A stretch of DNA of 41,130 bases from Ignavibacteria bacterium (GCA_016788375.1 JAEUSI010000011.1:1-41130), one strand, 5' to 3'; counted from the first letter of the stretch, positions 19,151 to 27,863 are shown. Program-made: numbers and translations. The notes: generated from the letters alone by a model not told the origin.

Positions 19151-19474
19151 TCAGTCTTCAATCATTTTATATACAGTCCATTTCTGCGAGCCCGGAACAA
19201 TATAAGGAGCAAGAGCTTCCGAATACTGCCTGAACTGCGGCTGAGACATATCCGACAAAGCTTTTTCAAAATCATCCAGGGAATTAAAAATATATTCGTC
19301 AATAATAAATGAAGGACTGCTTCCGATGAAACCGTTCATCATACGGTTTTCCGAAACCCTGAAATAAGAAGACCTGAATTTCTCCGCACCCCAGGCTTTC
19401 ATAATTTCAAGTGCCTGTTTCTGCTTTCCGAATACAATCTCGAGAGACCACTGACAGATAAATTTTGGTTCCAT
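19151..19474 (-). CDS. Small protein, possible dimeric alpha/beta-barrel (ferredoxin-like) fold
   Basis: This 107-residue cytosolic protein has a beta-alpha-beta-beta-alpha-beta pattern: LEIVFGKQKQALEIMKAWG, SFIIDEYIFNSLDDFEKAL, and a C-terminal strand SQKWTVYKMI. This suggests a NIPSNAP/EthD-like dimeric barrel, but I cannot place it in a specific family and no catalytic residues can be named. It is single and divergent from the 19661 gene. No strong Shine-Dalgarno is present. Confidence 0.6.
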   Translation of the reverse strand: MEPKFICQWSLEIVFGKQKQALEIMKAWGAEKFRSSYFRVSENRMMNGFIGSSPSFIIDEYIFNSLDDFEKALSDMSQPQFRQYSEALAPYIVPGSQKWTVYKMIED

Positions 19475-19660
19475 GAATTTTATTTTTAATTTTAATTTAC
19501 AAAAACAGAGTTAATAAAAATACACTTTTTGTTTTTAAATCAGAAAAATCCTTTTTAACATAAAGAAAATAACATCCTGAAAAATGATGCCCAATTACGG
19601 TTTATTTAGATTCAAATATTCGTAAATTATATAAATGAGTTTTCAATAAATCATATTACA

Positions 19661-20908
19661 ATGAACAGAGTTATACTTTCAGTGTTGCTTATTGTTTTCA
19701 TACAGGGATCAGTATTAGCTCAAAAAAAGGATACTACGAATTACAACTATCCTGCAAATCAATACGATATTAAAGAACTTCTTCGCGATATATTTAAATC
19801 GAAAAAAAACCGTCTTCTTGATTCTCAGGTAGTTGTAAAATCAAAGGATGATTTTGCAATCAGCATATTACCAGGAATTGCATATAATCCCGCTACAGAT
19901 ATTGTTGTCGGCGTTTCGGCAACTGCGTCCTGGTATATGGGAAGCTCCAAGACCACAAATAATTCAAAAGCAAATGCAGGAGTATCTTTTACAACAAAGA
20001 AACAGATTAAGATTTCCCTGCAGTCTGAAATATATTCCGAAAAAAATATCTGGAATCTAAGCGGAGACTGGAGATTCTGGAAGTATGTTCAGGATACATA
20101 CGGACTCGGAACCGAATCATCGTATTCGGAAGGACAAAATATGAATTTCAATTATATAAGATTCAATGAGAGTCTGTCAAGAAAAGTCGTTAAGAATCTT
20201 TATGCAGGGCTCGGTTACAGTCTGCTTGCTTATAATAAAATTGAGTCGGCATATCCGGACAGCAACACAATAATATATCCGAGTTACAACAGTACATACA
20301 GCATTGAAAACGGTATCGACAGTGTAAGTTACGTAGCTTCCGGTTTTTTCCTTGCAACAAGCTTTGATTCGAGAGACAATACAATAAATCCCTACAAAGG
20401 TGTATTTGCAGAAGCACAGTATTTTAATTACAATAAAACTCTCGGCAGCACGACGAACTGGCAGGTATTTAATTATCAGATAAGACATTATCAGTCTTGG
20501 CTTAAATCAAATAAATTTATAACAGCAGTATGGTTTCTCGGCAGCACAGCAGTAAACGGAAACATTCCATACATGGATTTATACTCTAACGGCTGGGATA
20601 AATACGGAGCAACCGGCAGGGGATATGTACAGGGCAGATACAGAGGAAGGGATTTTCTTTACTTTGAAATCGAGAACCGTGTGACAATTACCAAAAACAG
20701 ATTTTTCGGTATGGTATTCTTTTTAAACGCGATGACTGCAACAAATCCTGAAAACGGAGTCGGATTGTTTGATTATATAGCTCCTGCCGGCGGAGTCGGA
20801 CTGAGATTTCTATTTGATAAAGAATCAAGAACAAATCTTTCACTGGATTTCGGACTGGGGGTTGAAGGCTCTCGCGGATTATTTCTTAATATAGGTGAAT
20901 TCTTTTAA
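19661..20908 (+). CDS. BamA/TamA-like (surface antigen D15) outer-membrane barrel protein
   Basis: This 415-residue protein has a signal peptide (about 1-20, ending VLAQ). Amphipathic beta-strands fill most of the chain (SILPGIAYNPATDIVVGVSA, GVSFTTKKQIKISLQSEIYS, FFLATSFDSRDNTINPYKGV). The last strands and the terminal Phe-Phe match the C-terminal barrel of the Omp85 superfamily. The DSRDN-P-G motif is typical of bacterial surface antigen barrels. There is no POTRA domain (BamA has five and about 800 residues), so it is a barrel-only member and not the essential BamA. It heads a run of envelope genes on the same strand. Role unknown; insertion or transport are options. Confidence 0.78.
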   Translation: MNRVILSVLLIVFIQGSVLAQKKDTTNYNYPANQYDIKELLRDIFKSKKNRLLDSQVVVKSKDDFAISILPGIAYNPATDIVVGVSATASWYMGSSKTTNNSKANAGVSFTTKKQIKISLQSEIYSEKNIWNLSGDWRFWKYVQDTYGLGTESSYSEGQNMNFNYIRFNESLSRKVVKNLYAGLGYSLLAYNKIESAYPDSNTIIYPSYNSTYSIENGIDSVSYVASGFFLATSFDSRDNTINPYKGVFAEAQYFNYNKTLGSTTNWQVFNYQIRHYQSWLKSNKFITAVWFLGSTAVNGNIPYMDLYSNGWDKYGATGRGYVQGRYRGRDFLYFEIENRVTITKNRFFGMVFFLNAMTATNPENGVGLFDYIAPAGGVGLRFLFDKESRTNLSLDFGLGVEGSRGLFLNIGEFF

Positions 20909-20966
20909 TATTATTATTTATTAACCTAAAATTTTTTAACAAATTAAAAATAAATAAATACAAATC

Positions 20967-21431
20967 ATGCCGACAGAATCAATTATAGAAAAAGTCAAAG
21001 AAACTGCAGGTAATTTAACCGAAAAAGTAGAAGAGTTTAAAGAAGACCTGTGGGGAGAAGAGCAAAAACTAATTATTGAGGAATTCAGGGACAGCAGTGT
21101 GGAAAAAGTTAAAGCAATGCTGTCAAACATTAACAATTCAAATGAATTGTTTGACAAGTCAGGATTTCATCTGCAGAATCTGAAAGTGTCACTCGGGATT
21201 CCGCCTGTAATCTCTGTAGAATTTTCCATAAAAGGTAAAATTTCAACGGAAGAAAGAGCCAGACTTCTTGAGGACATTAAAGAAAACAATATGATAAAAC
21301 TTATTGTCATATGCTTATTCAAAGCAAGTGATTTCTACGACAAAATCCAGTTTGGAAATTATAAACTTTCTCTTATAGAAATTGAACTCGGACTGATTCC
21401 GGGAATAAACCTGGAGTTCAGCAACGGATAA
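20967..21431 (+). CDS. Small soluble protein of unknown function
   Basis: This 154-residue protein has no signal peptide. The N-terminal half is charged and helical (SIIEKVKETAGNLTEKVEEF). The second half has two related strand pairs, LKVSLGIPPVISVEFSIKG (about 73-91) and LIEIELGLIPGINLEFSNG (about 136-154), which look like an internal repeat around a G-P/PG turn. It lies 58 bases after the barrel gene and before two more outer-membrane genes, so it may be cotranscribed. I do not recognise the family. Confidence 0.65.
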   Translation: MPTESIIEKVKETAGNLTEKVEEFKEDLWGEEQKLIIEEFRDSSVEKVKAMLSNINNSNELFDKSGFHLQNLKVSLGIPPVISVEFSIKGKISTEERARLLEDIKENNMIKLIVICLFKASDFYDKIQFGNYKLSLIEIELGLIPGINLEFSNG

Positions 21432-21547
21432 TAAATACTGAAACACTATTTTATATAAAAATAGAATATAATTTTAATTATTTTTTATATATTTTGTGCC
21501 AATTTGTTTCAAGGATAAAAACTGATGCACACAGAATTAATAAACAT

Positions 21548-22219
21548 ATGATAAGGTCGATTTCAAGAAATACAAACACGTTTACGTTATGTATTGTTTT
21601 TATTTCATTTCTTTTTATTTCCGGTAAATCTTTTTCACAGACAAAAATCGGATTATCTACGGGAGTTAACTTAACTTCTTTCAGCGGGGTTTCGGAAGAT
21701 AATGCTTCCTTTTCATCAAGTCCGGGACTGATACTCGGTTTATCGGGAGAGTTTAATATCACTAAGGATCTGAAAATTGTTTTTCAGCCTGGTTTTATTC
21801 AGAGGAACGGAAATATATCTTACAGCATTAATTTCAAGGGTGATATAGACAGTTTTAAGACAAAACTTAATTATCTGAATTTTCCTTTATTCCTTAAAGT
21901 TCCGGCACTGAATAAGGTGGCATATTTTAACAGCGGAATCAGCGCGTCTTATCTTATGAGCTCATCTCTTGAATATACACAGAAAGATACTTCTGACACT
22001 GATCTCGATCAGGTATTAAATTCATTTGATTTCTCATTTATCTTTGGTGTAGGCGCTACAGTACATTTGTCGAAAAAAATTGACATAGATTTTGAAGCGA
22101 GATACACACAGAGCATAGTCAGCGCAGGAAACGGCGAAAGTCTCGGCACAAGAGCTATTCCGACAAGATTGAGATATGCAGGATTTCAGATTTTAACAAA
22201 CATACTTTATTGTTTCTGA
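21548..22219 (+). CDS. Outer-membrane beta-barrel protein (PorT/Omp_b-brl_2-like)
   Basis: The second in-frame ATG (21548) is preferred over 21494 because the hydrophobic signal segment (TLCIVFISFLFISGKSFSQ) then starts near residue 12; neither has a Shine-Dalgarno. The mature part opens with IGLSTGVNLTSFSG and proceeds in alternating strands (LKIVFQPGFIQRNG, LNYLNFPLFLKVPA, GVGATVHLSKKIDIDFEARY), the pattern of the PF13568 outer-membrane barrel family. It ends in an aromatic residue, as barrels often do. It is translationally coupled to the next gene, whose ATG overlaps this stop codon (TGATG). Confidence 0.8.
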   Translation: MIRSISRNTNTFTLCIVFISFLFISGKSFSQTKIGLSTGVNLTSFSGVSEDNASFSSSPGLILGLSGEFNITKDLKIVFQPGFIQRNGNISYSINFKGDIDSFKTKLNYLNFPLFLKVPALNKVAYFNSGISASYLMSSSLEYTQKDTSDTDLDQVLNSFDFSFIFGVGATVHLSKKIDIDFEARYTQSIVSAGNGESLGTRAIPTRLRYAGFQILTNILYCF

Positions 22220-23241
22220 TGTTAAAAAGTAAAAATATATTACAAATTGTTTCAGCAATATTTCTGACCGCAGCAATTTTATCCGGTAATAACTTCTTAC
22301 CGGCTCAGGATATTAATAAGCTTAGTTTAAAAGACCCGCTTCATAAATCACTGAAAAATCCGAAACCGAATCTGAACGGACACAATTTCAGTGTAACTCC
22401 GCAGACTAAAAGTCCTTTTATAAAAACTTCTATTGATATTGCAATGGGACTCGGGCAGACTGTCGGATTAAAACCAATTGAAATTACAATAGATACAATT
22501 ACAGTTTCAAAAAACATAAACGGAAATCTTGTATTGTCAGGATTATATCTGGAATTTGAAACAAAACTGCGTGAATGGCTTTCTTTCTGGGTGAATTTTC
22601 AGATTAATGACAGATTAGGTACAAACGGATCGACATTGTTTGCAGAAGGATTAAATCTGTCGATAGGATATGAATTCGGCTGGATGTTTAAATTATGGGA
22701 AGACAAAAAGAATATTCTTTCCGGTTCTTTCAATCTTTCCAACAGCAGTATTACAATAATGAGTATTGATAAGTATATAAGACAATTAATTGAAAACGGA
22801 ATCGGTAATCCGGAAAATAGTCTTATTTATACGGTTCCGTCTCTGTCGTTTGTCGGAGGTTTAAGATATGCAACAGCTTTTAACAAGTCGCTCGGATTAA
22901 TCGCATTAGCGGAAATTGGTTACGGTGAAAAAATAAATTCTGACAATGAAGGTATATTTATGTTTAACGGAGGAGCTACATTTGATTATGATTTAATGCC
23001 GAAGACGAACATTCCGATCGGATTCTCTCTCGGATATTATCAGAATTCTTATTCCAGATTATCTGACCAGAAGATCAGCAATCCGCAGAATATATTAGGT
23101 CAGATAAGTTATACAGGGAAACCTGACCTGTCTTTAGGACTTGTAATTTCCTATTCATGGTCAAAGATACAGGATTCAAAATATTATACTGATGCAATTA
23201 AATTCTTAAGTTTTCAGGGTAATTTTAAATATTATTTTTAA
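22219..23241 (+). CDS. Predicted outer-membrane beta-barrel protein, family unknown
   Basis: The ATG at 22219 overlaps the upstream stop (TGATG), which supports coupling. An ATG nine bases earlier is less likely. The product has 340 residues, with a signal peptide (about 5-30, ending LPAQ). Amphipathic strands dominate (LVLSGLYLEFETKLREWLSF, GFSLGYYQNSYSRL, LSLGLVISYSWSKIQDS), and the chain ends FKYYF, a barrel-type terminal strand. It is probably cotranscribed with the PorT-like gene. No ligand or partner can be inferred. The next sequence downstream is a decayed barrel gene. Confidence 0.7.
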   Translation: MLKSKNILQIVSAIFLTAAILSGNNFLPAQDINKLSLKDPLHKSLKNPKPNLNGHNFSVTPQTKSPFIKTSIDIAMGLGQTVGLKPIEITIDTITVSKNINGNLVLSGLYLEFETKLREWLSFWVNFQINDRLGTNGSTLFAEGLNLSIGYEFGWMFKLWEDKKNILSGSFNLSNSSITIMSIDKYIRQLIENGIGNPENSLIYTVPSLSFVGGLRYATAFNKSLGLIALAEIGYGEKINSDNEGIFMFNGGATFDYDLMPKTNIPIGFSLGYYQNSYSRLSDQKISNPQNILGQISYTGKPDLSLGLVISYSWSKIQDSKYYTDAIKFLSFQGNFKYYF

Positions 23242-23311
23242 TTAAATAAATCATTTTTTTGCAACAAAGAAGGGGTAAAAAAATCTAATTTAAAATTTAA
23301 TTAAAAAAACA

Positions 23312-23532
23312 ATGAAAGCAGTCACAACTTTTATCCTTGTTTTAGCTTTTGAGGATTCGGTGTGAATTCAAAGTTTACCTTAATGCTTGCAACAGTTGCA
23401 GCTTACAGAGTATCAAATAACTTCAATATTCTCGGCGGTATCAAATATCTGGGTGTCAATTATGTTGATTCCGGATATGAAACAAATTTAAGTCAGTACG
23501 GATTTAAATTCGGTGCAGGACTCGGATTGTAA
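23312..23532 (+). pseudogene. Remnant of an outer-membrane barrel gene (signal start plus last strands)
   Basis: ATG at 23312 encodes a signal-peptide-like start (MKAVTTFILVLAF) and stops at TGA 23363-23365. In another frame, from about 23353 to TAA 23530-23532, the sequence continues as two or three barrel strands (FNILGGIKYLGVNYVDSGY, QYGFKFGAGLGL). The body of the barrel between them is missing, as expected after an internal deletion of an Omp_b-brl-type gene. A GTG at 23362 could start a 56-codon peptide, but it would lack an export signal. Confidence 0.6.
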
Positions 23533-23765
23533 TTATTGAACAGCTCTGAATTTAATAATTTCAAAAAAGCGAATCACATGATTTACTTTTTTAAATATCA
23601 GTGATACATAATTTTAATAAATATGTCAATGAGTTTTAATATTTATTTAAATGAAGGAAAAATACATTTAATTTCTTTCATTATCTTTTTATATTTAAAT
23701 ATAAGATTTTGCTATACAAGATTACTAAAACGAATTAAAAATTTAAAACAATTAAAAACATTATT

Positions 23766-24401
23766 ATGAAAAAGAAAATTTTTTCAGGATTTCTTTCCAA
23801 AATGGCAATTGTAATTCCTGTGTTTTTTGCTGTAATATTCTCTTCGTGTTACTATGATTATGGTTTGGATTCTGATACAAACTATGATATGGTCGTAACA
23901 TTATACAACAATAATTATGACTTTGCAACAGTTCAGAATTATTACTTAGATCCTACAGTAAGAAGCCTGGATGGCGGAAATACAAGTTCTTACGGTTCCA
24001 CTATAATCTCAACATTAACCTCAAATCTTAATGATCTCGGCTGGACTCAAATTACGGATTCTGCAACAGCTAGATCTACTCCAAATACCGTTTTTGTCGG
24101 TTCAGGCGAATTTACAACCACTACAACTGAAGTATCCTGTGGATACGGTTATGGCGGTTATTACGGCTGGTATTATCCGGATTATTACTGCGGATACTCA
24201 TATACATATACGACAGGAACTGTAGCAATATTAATGGCAGATTTAAGTCTTCCTCTGACTGACGGTAAAACTGCTATACAATGGAGCGGAACTTTAAACG
24301 GATTAACGAACAGTTCAGGCGGTTCAACCGGAGGAACACCGCAGCAAAGGATTACAAAAGGAATTAATCAGGCATTTAGTCAGTCTCCTTATTTGAAATA
24401 A
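23766..24401 (+). CDS. DUF4136 lipoprotein
   Basis: This 211-residue protein has a lipoprotein signal with cysteine near residue 28 (VIFSSC). The DUF4136 pattern is clear: YDFATVQNYYLDP, a paired-helix region (STIISTLTSNLNDLGW), a strand giving TGTVAILMADL, WSGTLNG, and the closing INQAFSQSPYL. The middle (about 120-145) is an unusual Gly/Tyr-rich insert, GYGYGGYYGWYYPDYYCGY. DUF4136 proteins are envelope lipoproteins of unknown function. It precedes another outer-membrane barrel gene by 54 bases and is probably cotranscribed with it. Confidence 0.88.
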   Translation: MKKKIFSGFLSKMAIVIPVFFAVIFSSCYYDYGLDSDTNYDMVVTLYNNNYDFATVQNYYLDPTVRSLDGGNTSSYGSTIISTLTSNLNDLGWTQITDSATARSTPNTVFVGSGEFTTTTTEVSCGYGYGGYYGWYYPDYYCGYSYTYTTGTVAILMADLSLPLTDGKTAIQWSGTLNGLTNSSGGSTGGTPQQRITKGINQAFSQSPYLK

Positions 24402-24455
24402 TATTCTGTAAATGAATCTTAAATTAAATTTGAAAAAATTAAAATAAACTTAAAA

Positions 24456-25091
24456 ATGAAAAAGTTAAAATTATTATCAGTAATATTTTTATTTAGTCTG
24501 TTATTTATCAGCAAAGAAGGATTCTCACAGATTAAGTATTCATTTGCATTTGAATACAGCACAGCCTTCAATTTGGGAGATGCAAGCAACTTTATAGACA
24601 AGCCGTCCTGGGGAGGATTTTCAACTTCATTTAAAGCAATTACAAACAAGAAAATCACATACGGCGGAGAAATCGGATGGAATATTTTCAATACGGATTT
24701 TACCGGAACGACTACTTTTGAAAACGGAGCTGTAACTGGATATCAGGGAAGATATTACAATTATGTGCCGATTCTCGTAAATGTCGGTTATGCATTCCAG
24801 AACAGCAGAAAAAGCAAAATTACACCGTATATTCAGGCAAATGTCGGTGCATTTTATATTGATCAGCAGTTGCAGGTTGGTGTTGCAACTCTTGAAAACA
24901 CAGGCTGGAATTTCGGATTCGGTCCGGAACTCGGTCTGATCTATAATGCCGGAAACAATCTAGGCATTACATTTAATGCAAAATATAATTATGCATTGTC
25001 AAACGGCGGAACCAACTACGGTGAGAAAACTGTCGGTGACGGAACTTATTCCTTCTTCAATGTTAATATCGGAATAGCTTATATTCAGTAA
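24456..25091 (+). CDS. Outer-membrane beta-barrel protein (opacity/OmpA-barrel-like)
   Basis: This 211-residue protein has a signal peptide (about 1-24, ending EGFSQ). It has about eight amphipathic strands (IKYSFAFEYSTAFNLG, ITYGGEIGWNIF, PILVNVGYAFQN, ITPYIQANVGAFYI, WNFGFGPELGLIYNAG, LGITFNAKYNYAL, SFFNVNIGIAYIQ), consistent with a small eight-stranded barrel such as the OmpA/OmpW class. The exact family cannot be fixed by eye. It is the last gene of the plus-strand envelope block and is followed by a strong terminator. Confidence 0.8.
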   Translation: MKKLKLLSVIFLFSLLFISKEGFSQIKYSFAFEYSTAFNLGDASNFIDKPSWGGFSTSFKAITNKKITYGGEIGWNIFNTDFTGTTTFENGAVTGYQGRYYNYVPILVNVGYAFQNSRKSKITPYIQANVGAFYIDQQLQVGVATLENTGWNFGFGPELGLIYNAGNNLGITFNAKYNYALSNGGTNYGEKTVGDGTYSFFNVNIGIAYIQ

Positions 25092-25131
25092 TTACCAGTA
25101 TAAGTCTTATTCAGATAATTCAGAATATAAA

Positions 25132-25169
25132 ACACGAATTGTTCACAAAGAATGATTCGTGTTTTTTTT
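25132..25169 (+). terminator. Rho-independent terminator after the barrel gene
   Basis: ACACGAAT (25132-25139) pairs with ATTCGTGT (25155-25162), followed by eight T residues. Confidence 0.88.
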
Positions 25170-25177
25170 AGTAAAAC

Positions 25178-25212
25178 AAAACCCTGATAAAATAATCTTA
25201 TCAGGGTTTTTT
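25178..25212 (-). terminator. Terminator (possibly bidirectional) after tRNA-Thr
   Basis: AACCCTGATAA (about 25180-25190) pairs with TTATCAGGGTT (25198-25208). T-rich sequence follows on both strands, so it can end tRNA transcription from the minus strand and back up the plus-strand terminator beside it. Confidence 0.82.
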
Positions 25213-25215
25213 ATG

Positions 25216-25288
25216 AGCTGGCGATTGGATTTGAACCAACGACCTGCTGATTACGAATCAGCTGCTCTACCAGCTGAGCTACGCCAGC
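25216..25288 (-). tRNA. tRNA-Thr (anticodon CGT)
   Basis: The minus strand folds as a 73-nt cloverleaf. The acceptor stem is GCTGGCG/CGCCAGC, the D arm contains AGCTGGTA, the anticodon stem GCTGA/TCAGC encloses loop TTCGTAA (anticodon CGT, reads ACG), and the T arm GTTGG-TTCAAAT-CCAAT follows. The discriminator is T and CCA is not encoded. It lies 92 bases after ahcY, beyond that gene's terminator. Confidence 0.96.
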
Positions 25289-25321
25289 AAAAAACAATAT
25301 AATCTGAAAAACATTAATTAA

Positions 25322-25361
25322 ACAAAAAGATTTGCAAGAGTGAATTATCCTACAAATCTTT
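25322..25361 (-). terminator. Rho-independent terminator after ahcY
   Basis: On the minus strand AAAGATTTG pairs with CAAATCTTT (plus coordinates 25353-25361 and 25326-25334) and is followed by TTTTTGTTT. It lies 20 bases beyond the ahcY stop. Confidence 0.8.
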
Positions 25362-25380
25362 TATTAAGAAATACTTAATA

Positions 25381-26706
25381 TTAATATCTGTACATTTCTG
25401 CTTTGTAAGGACCGTCAACAGAAACACCTATATAATCTGCCTGTTCCTTTGTCATCTTTTCGAGCTTTACTCCGATTTTTTCCAGATGAAGTCTTGCTAC
25501 TTTTTCATCGAGATGTTTAGGAAGTACATAAACTTTATTCTCATAATTCTCTGTATTGTTCCATAATTCAATCTGAGCCAGCACCTGATTTGTAAATGAA
25601 TTTGACATTACAAATGACGGGTGTCCCATGGCGCAGCCGAGATTTACAAGCCTTCCTTCTGCAAGAATAATTACATCTTTTCCGTCTACATCATAGATAT
25701 CAACCTGAGGTTTTACTGTATTCTTTTTGCTGCCGTAATTTTTATTAAGCCAGGCCATATCAATTTCATTGTCAAAATGTCCGATATTGCAGACAATTGC
25801 TTTATCTTTCATTTTTTTGAAATGTCTGTCGGTTATTATATTTACATTTCCGGTTGCTGTTACAAATATGTCAGCCATTGTAGCTGCTTCATCCATAGTA
25901 ATAACCTGAAATCCGTCCATAGCCGCCTGCAAAGCGCAGATAGGATCTATTTCAGTTACGATTACTCTTGCGCCTGCGCCTCTGAGCGATTGCGCTGAAC
26001 CTTTGCCAACATCACCGTAACCGGCAACAACAGCAACTTTGCCTGCCATCATTATATCGGTTGCCCTTCTGATAGCATCAACGAGTGATTCCTTGCAACC
26101 GTATTTATTGTCAAATTTTGATTTGGTTACGGAATCATTGACATTTATGGCGGGAATGTGAAGCGTTCCGTTTTTCATTCTTTCATAAAGTCTGTGAACA
26201 CCTGTTGTTGTTTCCTCCGATAATCCCTTGATTCCGGAAATAAGCTCGGGATAATTGTCAAAGACCATATTTGTAAGATCACCGCCGTCATCTAAAATCA
26301 TATTCAGCGGCTTTCTTTCTTCTCCGAAAAACAATGTCTGTTCAATACACCAGTTGAATTCTTCTTCATTCATTCCTTTCCAGGCATAAACAGGAATACC
26401 TGCCGCAGCAATCGCTGCAGCTGCATGATCCTGTGTTGAAAAAATATTACAGGATGACCATGTGACTTCTGCTCCAAGATCTTTTAAGGTTTCTATCAGA
26501 ACAGCAGTCTGAATCGTCATGTGAAGACAGCCGGCAATCCTTGCTCCTTTAAGAGGTTTCTTGGATTTGTATTCTTCTCTGATAGCCATTAATCCCGGCA
26601 TTTCAGCTTCTGCAAGACGGATTTCCTTTCTTCCCCACTCTGCAAGTGAAATGTCTTTTACTTTGTATGGTATATATTTAGTTTTTTCTGATGTTGCTGT
26701 ACCCAA
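25381..26706 (-). CDS. ahcY: Adenosylhomocysteinase (S-adenosyl-L-homocysteine hydrolase)
   Basis: This NAD-dependent cytosolic enzyme splits S-adenosylhomocysteine to adenosine and homocysteine and so relieves product inhibition of methyltransferases. The start is most likely TTG at 26706, since AAAGGAG (26714-26720) sits seven bases before it. The longer ATG reading (26745) adds 13 residues with no Shine-Dalgarno. This gives 441 residues, a normal length. Substrate-site motifs ([47 protein letters not shown]), the NAD Rossmann fold ([20 protein letters not shown]) and the C-terminal Lys/Tyr tail (KAEMYRY) are all present. It appears monocistronic with its own terminator. Confidence 0.97.
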   Translation of the reverse strand: MGTATSEKTKYIPYKVKDISLAEWGRKEIRLAEAEMPGLMAIREEYKSKKPLKGARIAGCLHMTIQTAVLIETLKDLGAEVTWSSCNIFSTQDHAAAAIAAAGIPVYAWKGMNEEEFNWCIEQTLFFGEERKPLNMILDDGGDLTNMVFDNYPELISGIKGLSEETTTGVHRLYERMKNGTLHIPAINVNDSVTKSKFDNKYGCKESLVDAIRRATDIMMAGKVAVVAGYGDVGKGSAQSLRGAGARVIVTEIDPICALQAAMDGFQVITMDEAATMADIFVTATGNVNIITDRHFKKMKDKAIVCNIGHFDNEIDMAWLNKNYGSKKNTVKPQVDIYDVDGKDVIILAEGRLVNLGCAMGHPSFVMSNSFTNQVLAQIELWNNTENYENKVYVLPKHLDEKVARLHLEKIGVKLEKMTKEQADYIGVSVDGPYKAEMYRY

Positions 26707-26713
26707 TTTGAAT

Positions 26714-26720
26714 CTCCTTT
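26714..26720 (-). promoter_or_regulatory. Ribosome binding site that selects the ahcY TTG start
   Basis: AAAGGAG on the minus strand, seven bases before TTG at 26706. It falls inside the longer ATG-initiated reading, so the ATG at 26745 is unlikely to be the real start. Confidence 0.8.
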
Positions 26721-26783
26721 TTTTATTTATTTTTAGTGTATGCAAGATAAGATATATAAAGATTTAAATAAATTAATTTATTT

Positions 26784-26822
26784 ATACAAAAAAATCAGAT
26801 GAAAAAGTATTTTTCATCTGAT
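26784..26822 (-). terminator. Rho-independent terminator after the 26861 gene
   Basis: ATCAGATGAAAAA (26794-26806) and TTTTTCATCTGAT (26810-26822) form a perfect 13-bp stem. The minus strand continues with eight T residues. It insulates ahcY from the cluster upstream. Confidence 0.92.
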
Positions 26823-26860
26823 TCCGAATAAATATCTGAAACAGGAATTTTGTGCTTATC

Positions 26861-27250
26861 TCAGTATTTAATTCCGGAGATAATTCTGTCCGCCGTATAT
26901 ATCAAACGGCTATTCTCATTAGAATAAACGTCCATCCTGCACACATAAAATTCCACAGCATTCCCGCTTTCAAATCTGAAAATGATTCTGTTGCTCCCTT
27001 CTCCCGGTTCACCTTCAACAAGTGATTGAATTGTATTTCCGGATTCGTCGGTAACATAAATTTTCACAAAATCACCGTTTTTAACTGCAAATTCAATCAG
27101 AGCAAATTTATTTAACGGATCAGTATAGCTGAATAAAGTATATCCGGTTTCATTAAGGCTGTAATTAAAATTATCTGATACAGGCACTGTCTGTGAATTT
27201 GATACAGCCGTTGTCAAAGTCAATACAGCCAGAATTATTAATGTTTTCAT
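26861..27250 (-). CDS. Small secreted protein resembling a stand-alone T9SS/FlgD-Ig-like beta domain
   Basis: This 129-residue protein has a signal peptide (about 1-19, ending SNSQ). The rest looks like a single small beta-sandwich: FALIEFAVKNGDFVKIYVTD, then GNTIQSLVEGEPGEGSNRII, then a strand with YVCRMDVYS. The order (phi-rich strand, D-x-x-G-x-x-I-x-x-L, G-x-x-x-x-x-F) resembles the T9SS type A sorting domain or FlgD Ig-like fold, but here it is the whole protein and the terminal K-rich strand is not typical. It has its own terminator. A copy of the shared intergenic element lies about 85 bases upstream. Confidence 0.65.
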   Translation of the reverse strand: MKTLIILAVLTLTTAVSNSQTVPVSDNFNYSLNETGYTLFSYTDPLNKFALIEFAVKNGDFVKIYVTDESGNTIQSLVEGEPGEGSNRIIFRFESGNAVEFYVCRMDVYSNENSRLIYTADRIISGIKY

Positions 27251-27334
27251 TGCAGGTTCCTTTCTATTTTATTTAGTTATTCTAAATTTAATCTGTACAA
27301 ATTTCGCAATTACCTTCAGTATATTGAAGAGTAG

Positions 27335-27368
27335 TACACTCATTATTTATATGAGTGAAAACACACAC
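27335..27368 (-). promoter_or_regulatory. Candidate shared cis-element, copy d (degenerate)
   Basis: The plus strand reads TACACTCATTATTTATATGA and continues with GTGAAAACACAC. It contains the dyad CACTCAT/ATGAGTG and aligns with the copies at 32007, 32263 and 37656. It lies about 85 bases upstream of the 27250 start. Its right end abuts a terminator, so part of the match may be coincidence. Confidence 0.35.
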
Positions 27369-27403
27369 AAAAAAATCCGGACAATGTTAATTATCCGGAT
27401 TTC
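27368..27403 (-). terminator. Rho-independent terminator of the lipoprotein cluster
   Basis: AAATCCGG (27373-27380) pairs with the complementary CCGGATTT (27395-27402), and the minus strand runs into a T-tract. It marks the end of the transcript carrying the five lipoproteins and the propeller protein. Confidence 0.88.
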
Positions 27404-27422
27404 AGATTTTTAAAGCTTTCTG

Positions 27423-27863
27423 TTACTCATGTGAATTTTTTGTACCGGTAAGCTTTACGTCAATATCTATCATTCTCGAACCTGTATTTACAATTTCAAT
27501 CTCCTTCAGATCAAGACCTTTGCTTTTGCAGTCAAGATTCAAATCATTGTCAGTTCCGTTAATTGCCATATCCTGGCACTCAGTTACTAATTTATCCTCA
27601 TCCGGACTTAGTGAAAGATTCTCTGCGTTAATAGAGTTTATCTTTACAAATCCGGTATTTGAAGTATTGAATCTGTAAGATCTTGACGGCTTCAGTCTGA
27701 TTACAGTATGGAAAACTGATGACTTATCGATTATTGCCGATGACTGACGGCTGTCTGTATTAGAGCTTAATTCTCCGGTTGAAACCAGCTGATCGCTGCA
27801 GCCTGTGAGTACAGAAAGTATTAACATTGCTGTTGCCGGGATTATTGATTTTAAGGTATTCAT
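27423..27863 (-). CDS. Small lipoprotein, paralogue family member 1
   Basis: This 146-residue protein has a lipoprotein signal (SVLTGC, Cys22, then SD). After a Ser-rich linker comes the family core: RLKPSRSYRFNTSNTGFVKI (about 66-85), then two cysteines (ECQD and LDCKSKGLDL) spaced about 17 apart, then a closing strand EIVNTGSRMIDIDVKLTG. It is likely a periplasm-facing or surface beta-sandwich with one disulfide. It is the last gene of the cluster. I do not recognise a named family. AGGAG lies upstream of the ATG. Confidence 0.75.
   Translation of the reverse strand: MNTLKSIIPATAMLILSVLTGCSDQLVSTGELSSNTDSRQSSAIIDKSSVFHTVIRLKPSRSYRFNTSNTGFVKINSINAENLSLSPDEDKLVTECQDMAINGTDNDLNLDCKSKGLDLKEIEIVNTGSRMIDIDVKLTGTKNSHE

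Noticed and set aside
19661-20908. Essential BamA
   Set aside because: The protein is about half the size of BamA and has no POTRA domains.
26707-26860. SAM/SAH riboswitch upstream of ahcY
   Set aside because: The only strong structure is the terminator of the preceding gene; no pseudoknot or conserved core of those classes is visible.
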